From Trematomus loennbergii (Eukaryota; Chordata; Actinopteri; Perciformes; Nototheniidae): DNA of 64,000 bases. The notes under the pieces are model-generated. The model saw only the letters and a list, made by a program, of their open reading frames with translations, was not told where the DNA came from and made no database searches. Where the stretch lies: positions 639,501 through 703,500 of the forward strand of contig JAAOOA010000123.1 in the NCBI GenBank assembly GCA_012861695.1, in the 5' to 3' direction. Below, one piece after another: positions 38,224 through 49,839 of this stretch (positions are counted from its first letter, which is position 1; the number at the start of each line of letters is the position of its first letter). The position numbers and the translations under genes were made by a program.

Positions 38224-40087
38224 GATGGAGGAGACATGTTATGATTCACTCAGAAGACACTGTCAGGATAGCACAGGGGACGAAGAATCAAATGAAGAAC
38301 CTGAGGATATTTCAACTTTGATTGAGAGGCCAGAAAAAGTGGAGGGAAGCTGAAGCAGGAAAAGATAAATATCCTGAAGATGTGACACATCTTGACAAAG
38401 AGGGGAGAAGATGAAAAAACAAAGGACATTTATGGTTTTGCCGAGACAGAGTCCAAACTAAACACAACAAATATTGATGATATGGAGACAAAAGCCCCGA
38501 CACTGTCTTGTCTGAGTGATGATTATTTGAGTCCTGCCATAACAAGATGGAAGCATCAATGTACGATCAGCCACAGGTATCAACGATCCCAAGAGAGATG
38601 TTTATTGATGATGAAGAGGATGTTGACGACTATACCTTCAGAAAACACAACTGCTTGAAAAGAGATAGTGGCACCAGCCAAACACAAGGGTCCCTGGACT
38701 CTGAAGACTATGAAGAGATTGTGACAAAGAAAGATGGGAGTATAAGAATAGCTACTGAAATCCAACAAGGAGAGCAACTGCTTCAACGTCTGCAACAGGT
38801 GCAGCTGCGACAAGACGTATGTACGCCAGAGAGTCCTTGTACCTCCAAGAGTTGTCCAAGAGACTGGAGGTGAGACAGAGGGTGAGCTTGGGGATGGAGA
38901 AGATTATATGAAGGCAAGAGAAGACGATCTGCCAGGTGGAGTTGAGACAGAGAAAAGATTTGACCCTGTAGAGCATCAGGCTGCCAAGATGATAGAGAAT
39001 GAAATAAATGAGAGTAAATATGTAAAAGCAGGGATGTCCTCGTACACAATGTTTGTAGAGTCAGAGTATAACTCAAATTCAGAAGACTCCGATGATGACC
39101 CAATTACAGCTGCGTACAAGAAGACAAATCTCCAATCGACCCCATTGAAACTTCTACCGAAATTCCATTCCTTCTACCTGCCGCACCGACTCTCCGTTGA
39201 CGAGCCCTTGTTGGAGAGGCAGATCTTCGAGGAAGCAAAGGAGAAGCAGAACCTGCAGAGATCTGGTGGCCTCTTATATCTCACGGATAATCCAGATGTG
39301 CTAGAGTTTCCCTTTAAGACCAATATCTTGCTGGAGCCATTTGAGCCGACAAAGGATGGCCCAGACCAGCAGCGCAGCGACTGGCAGTTCTCCGAGCAGA
39401 AGATGAAAAAGGAGATAAGTCAGGAGTTTCAGAGGGAGCTGGTGCTGGTCAACCAGGGGAAGATCCCAGGTGGGTACAGCAAGGAGGAAACCCGCCAGTT
39501 AAAGGAGACAAAACTGCTGTTTGAGGCTTTCCAACATGACAACACAGAGGGTCCGAGAAAACACCGGAAACCACCTACTTCGCCGACGAAAGGTCACGTC
39601 TACCCTTCTGTGCTAGAGCGCACACGTAGCATGAGGTTGCTGTCACTGAAAAGCTGCCCTGTATCCAGATCACATTCCCTCAGACTGCTTCAAGACAATG
39701 AGAAAAGTCCTGAAATCTGCAGATCGCTGAGTTCAACAGGTGGTTCTCTAGACAAAAAATGCTTATGGTCTTTCACAAAACAAGACCTGAAGGCAAGCCA
39801 GTACAGATCGATGGACTCCTTAAACAAAGATGTCTTTACATGCGATGTAGGTGCTAGGAGTAAAACTCTGGATGGAAACACAAAACAAGAATCTCCAATC
39901 CTTAAACATAACCCTTTCTTCAAGTTGCGTCCAGCTCTCGCTCTGAAGCCAGAAGTATTGAAAGAAATCCGGGAAGCCAAAGACAGAGAGGAAGAGCTGC
40001 GCAGACAGAGATGCACTTTGTACGGAGAAAACGGGAAAAATAATGAAGACGAAGAAAAATCACGATTCGAATCAATGCTCGTACCAG
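38224..40087 (+). CDS. misp: MISP/AKAP2-family gene, large first coding exon (with frameshifts in its N-terminal third)
   Basis: MISP is an actin-bundling cortical protein and PLK1 substrate that links astral microtubules to the cell cortex and orients the mitotic spindle. From about 38840 to 40087 a single frame is open for over 400 codons and carries the family blocks in order: a SVDEPLLERQIFEEAKEK segment, a KKEISQEFQRE segment, RQLKETKLLFEAFQ, and near the end FFKLRPALALKPEVLKEIRE followed by REEELRRQRCTLYG. Upstream, acidic MISP-like coding sequence continues back to an ATG at 38224 but needs four frame changes (near 38345, 38403, 38547 and 38836). Each could be a one-base error or a real lesion. 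The donor is GTAAGT at 40088. A short form starting at 38908 is an alternative. Resemblance to AKAP2 is expected, since the families share this C-terminal region. Confidence 0.85.
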
Positions 40088-40114
40088 GTAAGTCTGCATG
40101 GTCTCTGTCATACA

Positions 40115-40245
40115 ATGGTACAATTGTACTGCATTTGAGTACAATTATGAGGTACTTACTTACACTCGAGTATTTCCATTTTATGTCACTTTACATTTTT
40201 TGCTTCACTACTTTTCAGAGGGCAAATGGCACAATCCAGTAGAAT
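40115..40245 (+). repeat. Teleost TACTT/AAGTA-rich repeat directly after the misp donor
   Basis: GAGGTACTTACTTACACTCGAGTATTTCCATTTTATGTCACTTTAC resembles the repeat at 34545-34705. It begins within 30 bp of the exon's donor site, so exon read-through yields the extra open codons seen to 40242. Confidence 0.5.
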
Positions 40246-40249
40246 AAAT

Positions 40250-42205
40250 AATATACTTCTCAAATGGTTACTTTTATCAAAAATATAAGTACTTTTGTTC
40301 CTTCCGATTCCCCTGTAAAGTATTTATATAAATGCATGACTTTAATTTCTACTTTTTCCATACTTTGTTTCTTATTTTACTTGTCAAATGATAAGTATTC
40401 TGTGTGCGACTGCATGCACCATAGAGGTTAATTTGCACATTAATTAAACAATCTCCAAAGTTATGATACATTTCAGTGACAATCTGTTCATTTGGATAAA
40501 CATTACTGACAACGCTTAGAGAAAAATAAATGGAAAGTAATAAAAAATTCATGGATAATTTCCATCAGACTGCTAGGATGCATCACTATGTCTGATAAGA
40601 GTCATTTAGATCTTATTCATTCCACATCCCGGCCTTCTGACACTGTCTGAGCACTTTAATGAATGCCTCTCTACATTAGCATCACATAGTGTTATCTAAG
40701 CAGTCTTATCGACAACTTAGTGTCAACCCTGTCACAAGCGGTTAAGGGCGAATCACTCCAACAGCCGTCTGATCTGAGTCAGCAAATGCCAGTGGGCTGA
40801 GTGACAACATGAAGGCGACTATATGCACCTCAGCTTGAGCCTTAGAGCAGATATGGTCCCGTTATAGTGTTGTGTAAATACCAATGACTTCAGACATTTG
40901 ATAGGTCTTGTTGAAAGTATGTACGGTTTGTGTGCATATATTTTTTGACGTCTGATGTTGTTTCCTATATGCATAGCAGCAAAGCTTCGGGCCGCGACAA
41001 AACAGTGCAGCCAGCCAAGGAGTGTGTCATTATGTAGCACCATGTTACTATTTTCATGGTAATGATGTGTGGGGTTGAGTCGAGGTGAAGAAGATGAAGC
41101 TACGTGGTGTGACAACATCATAATATGTCTGGGGTAAAACTGGGAAAAACTGTAGAAAATGACTCGTTCTAAAGGTTGAATAAGCTGTAGTGTGTTACCC
41201 TAACCAGTCATGACACAAAACTGTATGATAATGTGTCACCCAGACACTGTGATATATTCACAGAGGACAGTTTTGACACTTCAATGAAGATATAACCTTC
41301 ATAGGTTAAAATATACAGTGAATAATGTTTAATCTTGTCCCATCAAAGCCTTTTACCTGTCAAAACAGAATCTGATTTAGCATGCCAAGAGTACGAACCT
41401 AAAATATTTAAATTGAGGCTGAACTTGGCCCCCGCCACTGCTGTTGCTATTCCTGTCAAGTTCTCTTTTTGCTTCCTGTTTTACAATGATTACTGGGCAA
41501 ATGTTGAATCCTAGACTATATACATATAAACAGTTAACAAAAACTATTTATAAGGTTTTTCTAGTAGGCATTCAGCGATTTTGTCTGGTAAAATGTAAAC
41601 CGTAGTTAGATAGTTAGCTAATTGAGCTAACGTTAGCTAAATCATTTTCTGTCTGAATTTTATTGTTTAGCATGTTTACAAAATGCTATAGCGCAACATC
41701 GTGCTAAAAGACTTGCTAACATGCGAAGTCTTGCATTTCAAACTATTTTGCCAGTTATTTGTTGATGTGCCTGTAGTTGTAGAGATATTGTTTGGCTCGG
41801 TATTACAAGTTTGATGCTAATTACAGGTTAAATGCTTTGTCAACACAACATAAGATGAGACCTTTAGGCTACATCTTTTCAACATAAGCCTGTTTAGATG
41901 CTTATCCTACTAGCAAGCTGTCAGAGGTTGTTTTAGTTTAGATTTAAGATGAGGACTAACCTTGTGTTTTGACAATGTAATCCATCTCAGAGGATGAGTA
42001 TAGCTCAGTATTCTGGAGCGTAAACTTTCCCAAATCCAATAGAGCAGGGCAACACAGTAAGCACCAGTAAGCTAGTTAGCCGGATATGCTAACGTTGTTG
42101 TTTACGTTAGAGCATGCAGACCAAAAAGGATTAACCTGGTTACATTTATGAAATCCTGAATGGTTCAATGGAAAACTGTAATATATCCTGCTTCTTTTCT
42201 ATCTT
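40250..42205. other. misp intron 1, nothing else recognised
   Basis: About 2.1 kb intron between GTAAGT at 40088 and the acceptor at 42217. No exon or bounded mobile element was recognised in it. Confidence 0.6.
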
Positions 42206-42217
42206 TCTGTTCTTTAG

Positions 42218-42285
42218 TTATCAGGAAACAGTCCAGTCGGAAACTGGAACGAGTTTGGCCGCCGCCGTCCAAGAAATCTGAACAG
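42218..42285 (+). CDS. misp: MISP/AKAP2-family gene, second coding exon (68 nt)
   Basis: The acceptor is TTCTGTTCTTTAG and the donor GTGAAG at 42286. The base left by exon 1 (G) plus TT makes Val. The exon then encodes IRKQSSRKLERVWPPPSKKS and ends with Glu-Gln in phase 0. The RKxSxxLExVWPPP type of segment fits the conserved C-terminal region of MISP proteins. The donor is not ideal (GTGAAG), but the phase match on both sides makes the exon secure. Confidence 0.85.
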
Positions 42286-42720
42286 GTGAAGTGACATAAA
42301 AAAAAAAAATGATGTAATCTTCTTTCTTGTTTTCTTCATCATTCCATCAAATCTGCATGTGTTTAGTGTACACCAAACACTGGCAAGAAAACAGTGTGAC
42401 ATGATGTAATGTTGTCACTAATTCAGGGTCACACTACAGGATGGATTATCCTTAGAAAACACTATAAGTAGTACTACAAAAGCTGAAGTTATCTCACGAT
42501 AGAAAGTCAGGTTTCATTTATTTCCAATGTGTTATTCTAGGATCATGAGGTATTTAATCTGAATACAAGATAACATTAGATTGGAAGTATTCCCAAATGC
42601 TTTTTGTTTTACAAATGCCTGGATTACTATAAGTGGTTCTGAAATTGATCTGAAATTCAGAGGATCAAGAAAAAGGGAGCTAATCTCCGACTCTAAATCC
42701 TGCTCTGTTTTATCTCCCAG

Positions 42721-42819
42721 CAGGAGTCAAAAGTTCAAAGAGCAGGAGGTCAGAAAACTCTGTGGCAACGCTGGGAGGCCGGCCTGATCAACGGGAAGCC
42801 GTCAAAGAAAAATAACTGA
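42721..42819 (+). CDS. misp: MISP/AKAP2-family gene, terminal coding exon (32 residues)
   Basis: After the acceptor TTTTATCTCCCAG it encodes QESKVQRAGGQKTLWQRWEA and then GLINGKPSKKNN before TGA. An LWQRWEAGL-like C terminus is a hallmark shared by MISP and AKAP2 proteins, which confirms the family and the exon chain. The acceptor is tandem (CAG-CAG), so use of the second AG would remove one Gln (start 42724). AATAAA signals follow at 42852 and 43012. Confidence 0.9.
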   Translation, partial: QESKVQRAGGQKTLWQRWEAGLINGKPSKKNN

Positions 42820-43011
42820 CAACCTGATGTCTTCGAGTCTACAAATATCAAAATAAATGTCAATAAGCTACGATGCTAGGGCTGCATATGTGCAAAATTA
42901 ATCAGCATTTGCAGAATCATGAAGGTAGTTTCAGTTTCTGGCTCTTCTTACTCTGCTTTGTATCTGTGTATACTTTTTGTGATTTATTTAAACACTATTA
43001 ATCAGCATGTA

Positions 43012-43017
43012 AATAAA
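43012..43017 (+). terminator. misp: Candidate polyadenylation signal of misp
   Basis: AATAAA about 190 bp after the stop, with another at 42852-42857. Either could be used; no downstream element is diagnostic. Confidence 0.5.
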
Positions 43018-43489
43018 GCTTAAGTATCATTCTCCATCATTTTTATGTTTATGTAAATGATAGATGTCTATTAACTGTAGTCATACTGTTTATGGGAAGA
43101 CAAATCTCCACTTACAGTTGGCTACAGACTCATGTTTCTTTCTCCACAAGATCTACAGTAAATGCACATTTCAACTGTATTTCTTTCTTTGGATTAATAA
43201 TTTTTTACAGAATAGACTCTAGTGAAAAATTGGGTTCCAATTGTTGTTCCATGTTTGGGGTTTCTTTTCACAAATGTTCCCTTTCTGGCGGTTGATTAAC
43301 GCACATTCTTTCGTGTGTGGGTGCAGATTGCCTCTCATCTGTCAGGCAGGTGCGGGTATTAAAAAGCCATTACTACTACTCAGCCTGTACTAAGAGTTGT
43401 ATAACAGCCTCTTTGGTTATGAAAGGAGCTCTTTAAAGTCTGGAAATAAAACCCAAAGGAATGAACCAACAGGGAGATTGTTGGATTTC

Positions 43490-43570
43490 AAACCTTTATT
43501 TATCCAGGTTGTATCCCATTGAGATCATTGACCTCTTTTTCAAGGGAGACCTGCTCAAGTAGGTTCCACA
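43490..43570. repeat. Teleost interspersed repeat fragment
   Basis: TTTATTTATCCAGGTTGTATCCCATTGAGATCATTGACCTCTTTTTCAAGGGAGACCTG is a familiar teleost repeat core. A LINE-tail-like block (CCTGTGACCTAAGATTTTTC) follows near 43800-43840. Confidence 0.55.
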
Positions 43571-43984
43571 TGAAACATTAAAAACATAAACAGAACAACA
43601 AAAGGACATCATACATTAGCATTACAGGGATTACAATTTACATACTATCAACATGCACAGGTACCAACAGCTTCCGATTGAGTAGCATCCAACCGAGCTT
43701 TAATATATAATCATTACATTTAATGACCGATCATGAGTTGATTCTAAATACAATTGACAGTAAAAAAGCCTGATAACTAATACATTGTGTCGTCATAGCC
43801 TGTGACCTAAGATTTTTCATTGTCATAACTACACTGTAGCTATGTACAAATTACAAAAAAAGCCTTAAAAAAGTCTAATTTTAGAAGTCTGTGGTAAATG
43901 AAGCCATCAGAAAAAGTCCAGGTAAACTTTAGTTGACCTGTGATCACATTTACTAGAGAGAGCTTGGTTTCTAATCTCCGCAGT

Positions 43985-44500
43985 TTAGCCGGTGTAAGTA
44001 CCATCTGTCAGGCGGAGTGACTCTGCCAACAGAGGAAGGACTTTCACTCTCACTTCCCGGCTCGGGCATCCCAGTGTCATTTGGCCACAGATCCCACCAA
44101 CCCCCGAGGCCTGGGCTTTTAGAGAAGAACAAACCGTACAGTGTGTGATGTTGGAGACACCAGCAACAGTGCTCCTATAGAGAGGTGCAGGGATGACGTA
44201 TTTCTCAACGACAAAAACAGACAAACAGCAACAGTAGCAACCTAGTACTCACTCACACTTATCATGTTATATTTACGCCCACAGTTATAACCCTTGACCA
44301 TTCTTCTTTCATGTACGGGGCAATTTGGGACCAGTCTCTAACAAATTCTCCAGAGTTCCTCGCAGCACGTGTGACAGCCGCTCCAATGGCAGGATTGACA
44401 TCAGTTTTTGAAACCATAACAAAAGATGATGACGTATTTGTAGGCGACCTGGAAGATAGCATTGCAAGGGATCCCTCGACAAAAACCAATGGGTTTTAAT
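43985..44500 (-). other. Unassigned exon-like open frames on the minus strand
   Basis: Two stretches read open on the minus strand: 44489-44262, containing AARNSGEFVRDWSQIAPYMK, and 44224-43985, containing CGQMTLGCPSREVRVKVLPL. Their composition looks protein-like, but I recognise no family. The 44427-44491 part is shared with 13520-13600, which favours a dispersed element. They could be remnants of a transposon or of a minus-strand gene. Confidence 0.25.
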
Positions 44501-45474
44501 CATTACATGTAAGATACAGGGGTTATTAATTGCTTATGGGGCCCATTTTGGCTGTGAGGTAGTGTGGTTGTCTTACAATCAGAGGTTGGGGGTTCAGTCA
44601 GTCACCAGGATGTGTATGATTGTTAATTTATTTTAGCAAATAGCACCTTTTATGTAGCCCCTGTATGAATGGTTCAATGCTGACTTGCACAGTATATGTA
44701 AAGCAAGTGCTATATAAATGCAGTCAATTTACTATAACATTACTACAGTAATATTTTGAATGCATATTTTGACATGCACTGCACATTGTTTTTGTATTGG
44801 GACTTTTACTTAAACAAAGGATTTTAATACTTCTTCAATCACTGGTGGAGTCTGACCTTTTTTGGGATGGGATAAAAGAAGATGATTGGTAGTTATATAT
44901 ACAGAATGATGTCCTTCAGGATGGGCTTGTATGCTATATTTAGTATATAAGTATCTTCTTGTATAAGATAAAACATCGGACATCGGAGTGAATAATGTCA
45001 CGTCATTGTGAATCTCTATTATATATACTGTATATATACAGTATATACATATAGCTATAAAGATCATGACTGATCGTATCAACAAGGCTTCAGTAGTTGT
45101 TGTTCTTTGCCATAGTGATGAATTAAAAAATAAATGTGATTCTTTCCAATTTCCAATAAAACAGTTTATCCATCTAGCTTGGATGTGAAGATGCTGCATC
45201 TTTTACCACATGAGGGCGGTATAGCCTCAATATCCAAGTGACAAAATGTCAAGACAACATCAACACTATTTATGTTTGTACAGGATTATGTGTATCAAAT
45301 TGCTTGTAAATCAGAGTATAGGTGTTGCACACACTAATATACACGGGTTGAAATGTTATGATAAAAAATAGCTGAAAATGAATGAGATATCTTTAACAGG
45401 ACAGAAAACCATAGATCCTTAAAACCCTGTAATATAACATGAATTTATCCAGACTAATATGTGAAGATTTGTTC

Positions 45475-45672
45475 ATTACATTACATTACATTAAATGTTA
45501 CTTGTTAGACGCTTTTATCCAAAGCGACTTACATACTCAATACTGTGGGCAATCCCCACAGGAGCAATTTGGGGTGAAGTGTCTCAGGGACACAACAACA
45601 TGCTGACTGCAGTGGAGTTTGAACCCCTGATCCCAACACCAACGCACTAATCCACTGCGCCACACGCCTCCC
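45475..45672 (+). repeat. Teleost interspersed repeat (TTTATCCAAAGCGACTTAC ... GAGTTTGAACCC)
   Basis: It starts with (ACATT)n, then AGACGCTTTTATCCAAAGCGACTTACATACTCAATACTGTGGGCAATCCCCACAGGAGCAATTTGGGG and ends in GAACCCCTGATCCCAACACCAACGCACTAATCCACTGCGCCA. This is a very common teleost short element, present here in near-complete form. Confidence 0.75.
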
Positions 45673-46082
45673 TTCATATTAATGTTAAGGATTGCTAATA
45701 CCAAGATGTAAGTTCAAAGGAAGGGTAAACATATAGTGAGAAAGTACATCAGTTATGTAACCTTTGTAATTTATCCAGCGATGACTCACTGACTGACTTC
45801 TCAGAGTCAGCAGCTCTGTTCTCTCTTCCATGAACCAGGAGGAGAGAGATGTTGCTAAAGAAGAGCACATGTGCGTCACTTTCTGCAACAGCATGTGGGC
45901 GGCCATTTCTTCAGATGTCTGGCTGAAACTCAGAGGAATGGCTGACATAAACCCAGCAAATATGGGGTGTATTGTTCTTAAGGGAAAGGAAGTTTCTGGC
46001 AAAAAATTATCGTCATAGAAAAAAGGCCATGACTGTGAGAACACAAAAAAGAGAGTGTTGAAAAGCTGAATGCAGGGCCTGC

Positions 46083-47144
46083 GATGAATTTGCCTCCTTC
46101 ACTGACACATTTAAAAGAGGCAGTCAGTGCCTCTGTACCAGGTACAGGAAATGTGTTGTCCCTGTGTCCATTTAAAATCAATTCAAACACCATGACACAA
46201 TTCCATCTGATCAACGATAAAGACCTGGAGGACATTACACAACATCTGCAATCCTCCTCCTGCTGCCTTGATATTATACCAACAAGCTTTTTCAAAAAAA
46301 TTCACATTGCATTCCCTCAAATCTACTTCATATAGTAACAAGTCTCTTCACTCAGCTTTATTTCCACAGGCCCTGAAAATGCTGTCATTAAACCGCTCAG
46401 AACAATATAAACGCATTAGTAATGAACAATTACAGGCACCAGATCAACCTCCCATTTCTAAGTAAAATCATTGAGAAAGTTGACTTTCAACAGCTGTGTC
46501 CTTTTTTGGATTTAAAATTGAAGTTTGGATGTGTTCCAGTCAGGTTTTCGTCCACACCACAGTACTGAGACTGCTCTTGTTAAGGTCTTCATTGACGTCT
46601 ACTTAAACACAGACAGTCGCAGAATCTCAGTGTTAGTTTTAGTGGATCTTAGCTCTGCATTTGACACTGTTGACCACAACATGTTACTAGACCAACTTGA
46701 AAACTGGGTGTGACTTTCTGCAAAATGTCTAAATCGGTTTGAATCCTATGTAAAGTACAGGTGATAATTTGTTTCTATTGGTAACTACACATCTGAGTTG
46801 AAGAATATGACATTTGGGGTTCCTCAAGGCTCCATCTTGGGGCCTCTTCTCATTAACATCTACATGCTTCCACTGGCTCAGATAGTGAAAACAACAGAAT
46901 AGATTACCACAGCTATGTAGACGACACATTTACATAACCATTTCACCAGGAGACTATGCTCCAATTCAAGCATTGAGTGAGTGCGTTGAAGAAATCAATG
47001 ACTGGATGTGTCAGAACTTTATTCAATCAAACAAAGATAAGACTGAGGTAATTGTAGTAATCATGGACTACTATCACCTTAAGAGAACATCTAGGATTAG
47101 AGGATTTATATCACAGTAGGATTTAAAAAAACGTGTCCATGCTT
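46083..47144 (+). mobile_element. LINE (L2/Rex-type non-LTR retrotransposon), copy 1 of a duplicated segment, reverse transcriptase region
   Basis: Frame fragments spell a degraded reverse transcriptase. FHLINDKDLEDI-type sequence at 46203-46240 is followed by the 62-codon frame 46525-46713 with FQSGFRPHHSTETALVKV and LVDLSSAFDTVDH (motif A aspartate), a GVPQGSILGPLL block near 46815-46850, and YVDDT near 46917-46930 (catalytic DD). Frameshifts and stops separate them, so it is not active. The SGFRPHHSTETAL form is typical of L2, CR1 and Rex1-like clades. It is cut at 47145 by an LTR element; the 3' end of the same LINE resumes at 52255. Confidence 0.85.
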
Positions 47145-48571
47145 TGTTTACGGTTTTGTATTTATGTTTTCATTTTCCACCTTTTGTTTTGAAATGTTTT
47201 CCTCCTTGTGTCTTCTCTGTTCCTTCTTCCTGTGTTTGCCTTCCTGTCATTAGTTTCCCTGGTGTGTCTGATTGTCTGATTGTGTTCACCTGTTGCCCTT
47301 GTGTTTCTGCCTCTCTTACCCCAGCTGTGTCTTGTCTTGTGATTACCCCTCCCTGTATTTAGTCTTGTCTCTTCCTGTGTTCCCCTGTCGGTTCATTGTT
47401 GGTTTTTCCTGTCTTCCTCCATGTCAGTCACGGTTGTCTCTCCTGTCTCCCTCCATGTGGTCACGGTCAGTTTTTGTACAACCCATTTGTTTCATGCCTT
47501 GTTTTTGTCAGCTTTTAAAATAAAGCTCGCTTTTTGTTTCGAGACCTGTTACCTTTTTTGATAGTCTGCATTTGGGTCCTACCCTTCCACGCATTCCTAA
47601 CAGAATGAACCGACCAGCTTTGGACTCAGCAGACTCGGATCGTTTTGCTCTACAGGCAGAATGTCTTGGGTACTCTCTGGAGTACATTTTTTATACTTGG
47701 AATGGCGCCTCTTCTAGACGCGGTAGAGAGGCTGCGTTGAAGGAGGCACGTCAGGAGGTTGCTCGCGAGCCCTGGCTTAGGAGCATGTTGCCTGAGTGGC
47801 TACAACTTTTCACAAGTAGTCCGGAGGACTTGTCCGAAGCCTCTAACCCTTTCCTGGGGTATGACCAGGCCTTGGGAGGCCCACAGATCCTCCAAAGAAT
47901 CTCTAGGAGACGCAAGACCAAGATTCCAGCCCGTGCTCCAGTGGTTCCAGCTCCAGATCTGGCCCCAGCAGCCATTGTTCCAGCCCAGATCTGGCCCCAG
48001 CAGCCATGGTTCCGGCCCCAGTTCCGGCCCCAGCAGCCATGGTTCCGGCTCCAGTTTCGGCTCCAGTACTGGCTCCCCGGCCGACGCCAGGCCTCCGTGT
48101 TTTGTCAGTGGTTCGGTCCACTCCAGCCCCTCGTGTCCTGTCGGTGGTCCGGCCGACTCCAGCCTCGTCTCCTGTTGGGCTCTCCGGCCGACGCCAGCCC
48201 CCCGTGTCCTGTTGGCTCTACGGCCGACGCCTACTCCATGTCCTGTCCCGTTGGGGTCCCGCCGACTACTCTTCTGCCGGGGGTCCTGCCAACCCTATGT
48301 CCTGTGCTGTTGGAGGTCCCGCCGACTACTCTCCTGCCGGGGGTCTTACCAACTCCATGTCCTGTCCCATTGGGGTCCCGCCGACTACTCTTCTGCCGGG
48401 GGTCCTGCCAACCCTATGTCCTGTGCTGTTGGAGGTCCCGCCGACTACTCTCCTGCCGGGGTCTTGCCAACTCCATGTCCTGTCCCGCCGACTACTCTCC
48501 TGCCGGGGGTCTTGCCAACTCCATGTCCTGTCCCATTGGGGGTCCCCCGACTACTCTTCTGCCGGGGGTAA
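46338..48571 (+). repeat. First unit of a 2.23-kb tandem duplication (LINE plus LTR element)
   Basis: The interval from AACAAGTCTCTTCACTCAGC at 46337 to the junction at 48570 is repeated from 48571 to about 50808, with only scattered one- to few-base differences. The junction fuses the gag-region repeat (CTGCCGGGGGT) to the middle of the LINE (AACAAGTCTC). Both junction partners lie inside elements, so this is a segmental duplication and not a second insertion. Confidence 0.92.
47145..48570 (+). mobile_element. LTR element, copy 1, truncated on the right by the duplication junction
   Basis: The 5' LTR is at 47145-47602 (TGTTTACGG in place of TGTTACGG; end CCTAACA), preceded by the same TGCTT (47140-47144) as the complete copy. 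The internal reading frame starts at ATG 47605 and runs into the proline-rich repeats, then stops at the fusion with LINE sequence. There is no 3' LTR. Compared with the complete copy there are several indels in the proline-rich part that shift its frame usage. Confidence 0.88.
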
Positions 48572-49379
48572 ACAAGTCTCTTCACTCAGCTTTATTTCCA
48601 CAGGCCCTGAAAATTGCTGTCATTAAACCGCTCAGAACAATATAACGCATTAGTAATGAACAATTACAGGCACAGATCACACCTCCCATTTCTAAGTAAA
48701 ATCATTGAGAAAGTTGACTTTCAACAGCTGTGTCCTTTTTTGGATTTAAAATTGAAGTTTGGATGTGTTCCAGTCAGGTTTTCGTCCACACCACAGTACT
48801 GAGACTGCTCTTGTTAAGGTCTTCATTGACGTCTACTTAAACACAGACAGTCGCAGAATCTCAGTGTTAGTTTTAGTGGATCTTAGCTCTGCATTTGACA
48901 CTGTTGACCACAACATGTTACTAGACCAACTTGAAAACTGGGTGTGACTTTCTGCAAAATGTCTAAATCGGTTTGAATCCTATGTAAAGTACAGGTGATA
49001 ATTTGTTTCTATTGGTAACTACACATCTGAGTTGAAGAATATGACATTTGGGGTTCCTCAAGGCTCCATCTTGGGGCCTCTTCTCATTAACATCTACATG
49101 CTTCCACTGGCTCAGATAATGGAAAACAACAGAATAGATTACCACAGCTATGTAGACGACACATTTACATAACCATTTCACCAGGAGACTATGCTCCAAT
49201 TCAAGCATTGAGTGAGTGCGTTGAAGAAATCAATGACTGGATGTGTCAGAACTTTATTCAATCAAACAAAGATAAGACTGAGGTAATTGTAGTAATCATG
49301 GACTACTATCACCTTAAGAGAACATCTAGGATTAGAGGATTTATATCACAGTAGGATTTAAAAAAACGTGTCCATGCTT
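48571..49379 (+). mobile_element. LINE reverse transcriptase region, duplicated copy 2
   Basis: Near-identical repeat of 46337-47144, including the 62-codon frame (48759-48947) with the same AFDTVDH motif and the same stops. It is followed by the LTR element at 49380 with TGCTT at 49375-49379. Confidence 0.9.
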
Positions 49380-49837
49380 TGTTACGGTTTTGTATTTATG
49401 TTTTCATTTTCCACCTTTTGTTTTGAAATGTTTTCCTCCTTGTGTCTTCTCTGTTCCTTCTTCCTGTGTTTGCCTTCCTGTCATTAGTTTCCCTGGTGTG
49501 TCTGATTGTCTGATTGTGTTCACCTGTTGCCCTTGTGTTTCTGCCTCTCTTACCCCAGCTGTGTCTTGTCTTGTGATTACCCCTCCCTGTATTTAGTCTT
49601 GTCTCTTCCTGTGTTCCCCTGTCGGTTCAATGTTGGTTTTTCCTGTCTCCCTCCATGTCAGTCACGGTTGTCTCTCCTGTCTCCCTCCATGTTGGTCACG
49701 GTCAGTTTTTGTACAACCTATTTGTTTCATGCCTTGTTTTTGTTCAGCTTTTAAAATAAAGCTCGCTTTTTGTTTCGAGACCTTTACCTTTTTTGATAGT
49801 CTGCATTTGGGTCCTACCCTTCCACGCATTCCTAACA
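49380..49837 (+). repeat. 5' long terminal repeat (458 bp)
   Basis: It begins TGTTACGGTTTTG and ends CACGCATTCCTAACA, the TG...CA form. An AATAAA at 49755-49760 lies in the expected place for an R-region polyadenylation signal. It is nearly identical to the 3' LTR at 51806-52254 except for small indels, so the insertion is young. I find no good tRNA primer-binding site just inside it (the sequence is GAATGAACCGACC). Confidence 0.9.
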
Positions 49838-49839
49838 GA

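Noticed and set aside
39690..40144. Minus-strand frames opposite the misp exon
   Set aside because: Antisense shadows of a well-supported coding exon.
46525..48947. Two short reverse transcriptase frames as functional genes
   Set aside because: They are the same 62-codon fragment duplicated, with stops and frameshifts on both sides; a dead LINE.
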